DNA from: Neolentinus lepideus HHB14362 ss-1
Lineage: Eukaryota; Basidiomycota; Agaricomycetes; Gloeophyllales; Gloeophyllaceae
Assembly (NCBI GenBank): GCA_001632425.1
Contig: KV425612.1
Location: 145,439 to 209,438, forward strand
Length of the DNA: 64,000 nucleotides
Direction of reading: 5' to 3'
The translations under genes were made by a program, and so were the position numbers. Below are positions 59,055 to 64,000 of this stretch, in pieces (the stretch's first letter is position 1; every line of letters starts with the position of its first letter). The notes below the pieces were generated by a model, which saw only the letters and a list, made by a program, of their open reading frames with translations, ran no database searches and had not been told where the DNA came from.

Positions 59055-60188
59055 AGCTGACTGGAGTTGCCGCCTCTTAGTGGTAGACACTGTAGACACT
59101 TGAGAGGCGGAATGCATTCATAATAGATATTTATTGTTCATAATTACATGTCTGATAATTTCTTGTGCCTCCAAAGCACTTACAAGATCTGCTGTAGAAG
59201 CCCAAGGCTTAGCCCGAGCCCGGCACAAACCCAGCCTGACCCGACCTCTGGGATAGGGCCTCACTTTGGCAGAGCCTGAGCTCTGTCAAATCCGGCCCAA
59301 GCCCCGGGATTTGGGCCCAGCCAGAAAATCACTAATAAGAGGTGAAAATAGGTGCTTTTGACCGGTTTTAATGCGATATTTTGACTGCATTTGAAAAACT
59401 TCACTACTGCCTTACTATTCTAATATCTGATAACAATTATATCTATCTTTCTGTGGTTGTATGAGCATCACAGAGGACAGACATCAATAATGTATCTTCA
59501 GCCACCCATTTCTATAATTGGTATAGTGGCAAGGTTTGGTTCATGGGAAGAGTTGTCCAAAAATCCAAACCGTAGTCAACTAGTTACGAGTCCTGAGTTT
59601 ATGAAGGAGATGTTTCTTTAGCCTGGAAACTGAGCCAAAATTTGATAGTCATGGGAAACTTTGTGCCGAGAGGACGTGCGAATTTATTTTGTAGCTACGT
59701 GCTGGACAAGGATGACACGAGGCATGAGCGGCTCAGACTTATGTCGAGCCAAGCTAAGAGAGCGTGCGAATGGGCCATGCGTGCTGAGCACGTGTCCGCC
59801 ATGTGGCGTGCACCACTCTGGCTTCAATTCGGGCTCAGCGCGCCCTCATCTTTTTCTTTCCCCATTACGCGTCGCTCACCAGCTGGGCTTGACGCCGCGT
59901 CCTTTTCGTTTTCAACCCCCATCCCCTGAGCTATCACTCTTCGATTCTCCAGCCCACTCTCTCTGTGTTTTCAGCTGTGACTAAGGACTATTTTTATGCC
60001 GGCTATTCATTTTTTGCGCCATGAGAATCACAGGCCCCAAACATAAGACCTCAGACCTGGGTGTCTGGTCGAAATGGCTGTCCAGCCTCTCGGAGCGGGA
60101 TAAGATCTCCGAGAATGTGTCCTGTAGCTTGGCTAACAATTTAAAATGACAGCAGCGGGCGCTACTTGCTGAAGAGGGTGGTGATGAC
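59055..60188. other. Retroelement interior without supported gene
   Basis: 1.1 kb between the left arm and the gag-like frame. It has GC-rich blocks of cccgagcccggc type at 59209-59320 and an AT-rich part. No convincing frame longer than about 100 codons has a domain. Confidence 0.45.
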
Positions 60189-61469
60189 ATGTCAGGCCAA
60201 TCTGCCAACACGGGACAGACGCTTTCATGTGTTTTGTCCTTTGCCTCCTTGATCTCGATACATCTGGGTGGCGATGACGACCTGGATGATGGAGGAGCAT
60301 CTTCTGCGCCACCAGCACCGCCAGTGCGTCCCCAGACCCCACCAGCCCAGATATCCCTCAGCACGATCGGGTCGCCATTGTGCTGGTCTCCGGTCACCAA
60401 GATGGCCTTCGAGATCGTGAAGAACCCGAGCACCATCAAGGAGTTCTTCAGCAAGAAGAGATCCGCCGACGTTGAGGACGATGATGAGGACCGCGCTCGG
60501 TCTTCGAAGAAGCCGAGGGCTCTACGGACTACGGTGGGGGAAATCCCTTCCAACCCAAGTGTTCCGGCATGTCTAGGCTCCTTCCACGAGGAAATCAAGA
60601 TTTTATTTTGGAATAACCAGTATCTTCCCATTTCGATCTTCACATTTGAGGAGCTGAACAGATTTATGGAAAGTGCTGATGATATGCCAAAGAAAAAACT
60701 GGAATCCAAGGTCCGGGTGATCGACCTCTCGGCGATCTTGCTCATGAACGAACATGCTCTCTCCACGGGGCAGTGGCGGGAAGCCACCGACAACTGGCTC
60801 CGCTTCTGCGCGGTGGTCGGCGCCGACGACTTCGTCCAGCGTTGGAGGGACCACTTTGATTGGCTTATCCGGCAGCCATACTTTGAGCAGAGGTGGCCCA
60901 CCTTTCGCGAAATGGATATCCGGCTGCGCAGGCAATACCGTACGCTCCCTTTCGCTTTTAATCCCATGTTTTACCAGATGAAATTCACCGAAATCTCGGA
61001 GCTCATCCGGGATGGAGTGATTCAGGTTTGACAGGTTGCACTGGTGCCCTCGGGTAGGCAGGGACAGTCATCCTGCGGGGCTCCCACTCAGGTGGGTGGG
61101 GCTCAGCCAGTGCCAGCTGGGCGCACGCGCGGTGGAGGTGCTGGACCCGCACAAGGCCGCGCGCCCTTTTGGATGGGTGGTGGGGGTGACCCTTCGACCT
61201 CCATCTGCCTCATCTGCGCTAGGAAGGGGCACATGGTCCCCAGTTGCACCGCGGCCCAATTTGCAGGTGGGGGACAAGTCTTCGCGGAGGCGAGGAATGG
61301 CTCTCTCTTCGCGCGGGGACGAGATGAGGAAATCTGCCGGCGATGGAACGCAGCCAGCCCCAACTCCTGCCATCAGTCCGACCACCCTGCTCGTCGACAC
61401 ATCTGTTCGTTTTGCGGCTCAGGCGACCATCACGCCTTCTCCTGGTCCTGCAAGGCCAAGCCTAACTGA
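60189..61469 (+). pseudogene. Gag-like protein with two zinc knuckles and one in-frame stop
   Basis: The frame from the ATG at 60189 (MSGQSANTGQT) carries a Pro-rich segment, then KNPSTIKEFFSKKRSADVED and a nuclear-signal-like KKPR. A conserved gag-type core follows: ALSTGQWREATDNWLRFCAV, FVQRWRDHFDWLIRQPYFEQ and MDIRLRRQYRTLPFAFNPMFYQ. A TGA at 61029-61031 interrupts it. The same frame resumes at once (VALVPSGRQGQSS) and reaches CLICARKGHMVPSC, a CX2CX4HX4C knuckle, and a second Cys/His cluster (CSFCGSGDHHAFSWSC), ending at 61469. Since frame and composition continue through the TGA, it is most simply a CGA-to-TGA type substitution in an old Gag; read-through or splicing cannot be excluded. 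Confidence 0.7.
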
Positions 61470-61522
61470 TACGACACCTGCTACAGTTTCCTTCACTAAG
61501 ACTCGGCGCATCCGCCTGGCCC

Positions 61523-62211
61523 GAACTGAGGCGCCGGAGGCGCCCAGAAGAAAATTTGAAACATAAACTTGGACAAATGATGCGTAAATACACATTTTGA
61601 TTTTTTTGGATGATTACGTAATCGTTCAAATATTGGGTTCAACATACCAGAAGTCTTGTATGCTTAGTGTGTAAGGCTGGCATGGCTCCTTTGACAAAAA
61701 TACAGCATTAACCAAAGCAGCAGCACTTGTCAGGTGCCAAACAAGTCAATTCCAATTTTCTTACCGACTGAGTACTGCTCCATCAGCCAAGGCCTAACAT
61801 AGAACCCACTGTGGAAAATTCTGCTCACACTAGTGTATTGGTGCAAACATCATGAGGAACCATAAAATATTACTAAATTAAATCTTCACATGCTCTGTAT
61901 GTATATACCATCCCATATCATAGAAGTAGCGGTAGTGTTCTGTAGTCACATTAGAAGTCCGACCGGTATAAGCCCAGATAATTTGCCTGATATGGGAACT
62001 CCGATTCAACTCCGACTCAAATTCAAATATCGGAAGGGTCAAAATCTCAAAATCATGAATTCAGAAAATGTAACCTGATAGGTCGAAAGCTACTACAAAA
62101 GGGAGTCAATTCGTATAGTTTTTGTCCCAACACAAATTTCTTCCGAGGTCCTGATATGGTTGCAGTCCCGCCTATTGCCGAGTGGTCGGTTTTGAGCGGA
62201 AGGCACTGTAC
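61523..62211 (-). repeat. Right arm of 689-base inverted repeat
   Basis: Reverse complement of 58366-59054. It lies between the gag-like frame, whose neighbouring 3' sequence it includes, and the RT frame, whose first readable codons start at its outer edge. Confidence 0.85.
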
Positions 62212-63936
62212 TTGCTCAGCCTGTAAATCTGCTTCCTGCCAATCTTTTCTTGATGACTCTTGCTGCGATCGCATCAGAAACTGTATCATTACGCCCTATG
62301 ATGCCAGCGCTTTCGAAGAACTACTTGTAAAATATAATCTTCTAGATGAACATAGAGACCTAGTGCATAAACTCAGAACTGGCTTTCCTATGGGGGACTT
62401 CTCCACCCCCCTTACAAAAACTGTAATCTTCCCCAATCACCCTTCCTGTTCAAAACACGCAGCATACATTGCAGATTACCTGGACGAAGAGGCCGCCGCG
62501 GGGAGGATGAGTGGTCCCTTCACACGGGAGCAGGTCGAGCGTATACTGGGACCATTCCAATCATCGCCGCTTATGATTTCCAAGCAGGCGCAGGGCCCAG
62601 GAGAGCCGTGCAAGCTGCGCCTCTGCTGCAATCTCTCTAAGGGATCCCGCGAGCACATCTCGACGAATGACCACATCAACACGGATGAGTTTCCAACTCG
62701 ATTCAGCTTGGCGCTTGACGTAGCTGAGATTGTGAGTCACGTTCATCCTTTCCTACTTCCCCTCTGGGTCTTTCTTAGCCTGAGAGCATTGGATGAGGGT
62801 CGTTTCCCGCCCTCCTTGCCCCAGGTCATTCATGCCCGCGTTGGCTGCATCTCGGGTCGTTCCCCGCCCGCCTTCCCCATCTTCCCCATCACCGCATCAT
62901 TCATTGCGCGCATACTATTATGCTCTTCCCTCTCGTGTTCGCATTTGCATCCTTTACCTTCTTCTTACCACTCTTCCGCAGATCTGCAACGCCCCGGTGG
63001 GCACGCAGGCGATGATCCTCGACATTGCCAAATTCCATCGAACCTGCCCAATTTTGCCCGACCACAAGCCTTGGTTTGTGGTCCAGGACCTTTGCGGGTT
63101 CTTGGTGGAGCACACCTGTCCATTCGGGTGCTGTTCCTCAGAGAGCAACGCGGGTTCGATCGCAAACGCGGCCCTAGACATCTGGAAGGAGACTGGTGTC
63201 GGACCCTCTGTCAAGTGGGTAGATGACATTTCATCCTTCCAGATGCCCTCTCTCGTTTGTGAAGACAGCTCATTTGTTTACCCATATGACAAGGCTGAAG
63301 CGCTGGCGTGCATCGAGTGTCTTTGCATCCCTTGGCACAAGGAGAAGGGCCAGGACTTCGACTCATTCTTTACCTACCTAGGCTTCCGGTGGGACTTGGA
63401 TCAGAAGCGTGTCTCTCTTCCTGAGGAGAAGAGGCTTAAGTTTCTCCAGCGTGTTCGGGATGCGGTTCGTGCATTCAAGAAGGCTCAGGTCTTTGGAGGA
63501 TGTTCAGAAGATCCAAGGATCCCTCTGCCACATTGTGTTTGTCTTTCCTCTGGGCAGACCCTACCTCCCTAACCTGTTTCGTCTGACATCGAAGTTCGGG
63601 GGCAACAAATGGGCTAAGCTGTGGGCACCCAAATCCGTTGTCAACGATCTCGTCTGGTGGGAGTCCCAGCTTGTATGGATGAACACCTTTCGTGACCTCT
63701 CGCCATGTGGCGTGGAGAATGACCTTGGCATCTTCGTGGATGCTTCTACTTCCTGGGGCATCGGTGTAGTCTGGGGAGAGCACTGGGATGCCTGGCAGTC
63801 ATTACCGGGCTGGCGAGGCCCCTCCCGTGACATCGGATGGCTCGAGAACATAGCGGTTGAGCTCGTTGTCTATCTTCTGGCGGAACATGGCATTCACAAC
63901 ACCCACATCGTCATACACTCGCAGCCGGTTCTGTAA
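62156..63936 (+). pseudogene. Reverse transcriptase/RNase H frame, spliced, frameshifted, truncated
   Basis: The first part (to 62731) reads ITPYDASAFEELLVKYNLLD, FPMGDFSTPLTKTVIFPNHP, YIADYLDEEAAAGRMSGPFT and KLRLCCNLSKGSREHISTND. A 250-base segment with GT...AG ends (GTGAGTCACG to TTCCGCAG, 62732-62981) is removed to continue VAEI-ICNAPVGTQAMILDIAKFHR (first catalytic Asp). Then come HTCPFGCCSSESNAGSIANA and VKWVDDI (catalytic DD), and FFTYLGFRWDLDQKRVSLPE. At about 63475-63490 the frame must shift to reach SLEDVQKIQGSLCHIVFVF. RNase H follows with LGIFVDASTSWGIGV and WLENIAVELVVYLLAE, and stops at HIVIHS where relatives continue with DNQGA. Inactive as read. Confidence 0.75.
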
Positions 63937-64000
63937 TAATAATGTATTACATGTCTAATATTTTAACAAACCCTTATGCAATACCCAGTAATGTTTTAAG

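Larger units (their letters stand above)
58366..63936 (+). mobile_element. Decayed DIRS-like retroelement with inverted arms
   Basis: Composite region containing two 689-base arms in opposite orientation (58366-59054, 61523-62211), a gag-like frame with zinc knuckles between them, and a reverse transcriptase/RNase H frame after the second arm. The RT type (DIAKFHR, VKWVDDI, SLCHIVFVFPLGRPYLP, LGIFVDASTSWGIGVVWG) is that found next to tyrosine recombinases in Agaricomycete DIRS-like elements. No recombinase is visible before the window ends. The outer boundary on the right is taken as the abrupt end of RNase H homology. Confidence 0.65.

Noticed and set aside
60603..60935. Minus-strand frame within the gag-like region
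   Set aside because: It is antisense to the gag core, has no domain, and the plus strand carries the recognisable motifs.
59981..60967. 328-codon minus-strand frame
   Set aside because: It overlaps the gag-like frame in full on the opposite strand and has no recognisable motif; open only because of base composition.

Overview
This window reads as nuclear DNA from a filamentous basidiomycete, most likely an Agaricomycete (mushroom or polypore lineage). The evidence is dense protein-coding genes of mixed orientation, each cut by many introns of about 50-60 bases with GT...AG ends, short intergenic gaps, clear fungal housekeeping genes (STT3, RPL11, RPB7, coronin, GCV1, VPS10, a fungal HAK potassium transporter), and Copia and Agaricomycete-type reverse-transcriptase elements. 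Gene models were built by hand from spliced reading frames. Exon joins quoted below are those where the protein continues in register across GT...AG; other joins are less certain.

Layout. 0.4-3.3 kb: STT3 (minus). 4.6-7.8 kb: acidic, SAP-like nuclear protein with tandemly duplicated exons (plus). 8.0-9.5 kb: AIM6-like PLC-type phosphodiesterase (minus). 10.8-12.9 kb: Yrb2/RanBP3-like Ran-binding protein (plus). 13.4-14.0 kb: RPL11 (plus). 14.9-18.2 kb: cytochrome P450 (minus), broken by a 1.19 kb TA-flanked element just before its haem motif. 19.2-21.0 kb: FAD-dependent oxidoreductase (plus). 21.7-23.6 kb: coronin (minus). 23.7-26.7 kb: a 2.96 kb inverted-repeat element with a 7-base target duplication, carrying fragments of two host genes, a PHO80-type cyclin and an MFS transporter. 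27.0-28.7 kb: GCV1 (plus). 29.7-30.1 kb: small unknown protein. 30.9 kb: tRNA-Ile(AAU) with a short intron. 31.3-36.1 kb: complete Copia retrotransposon with identical LTRs. 36.3-39.6 kb: HAK-type K+ transporter (minus). 41.5-42.7 kb: metallo-beta-lactamase-fold hydrolase (minus). 43.7-44.5 kb: RPB7 (plus). 44.9-50.3 kb: VPS10 sorting receptor (minus). 51.1-52.7 kb: coiled-coil protein (minus). 53.4-54.3 kb: cytidine deaminase (plus). 54.6-55.5 kb: J-domain protein (minus). 56.2-57.4 kb: predicted pseudokinase (minus). 58.4-63.9 kb: decayed DIRS-like retroelement with two 689-base arms in inverted orientation, a gag-like reading frame and a damaged reverse transcriptase/RNase H frame that stops abruptly.

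The host genes are not a pathway cluster. They are unrelated housekeeping genes: glycosylation, nuclear transport, translation, actin, one-carbon metabolism, transcription, vacuolar sorting and nucleotide salvage. The unusual content is the transposon layer: one element has disrupted a P450, one sits in the shared promoter region of coronin and GCV1 with captured host DNA, and one young Copia lies about 0.3 kb upstream of a tRNA gene.
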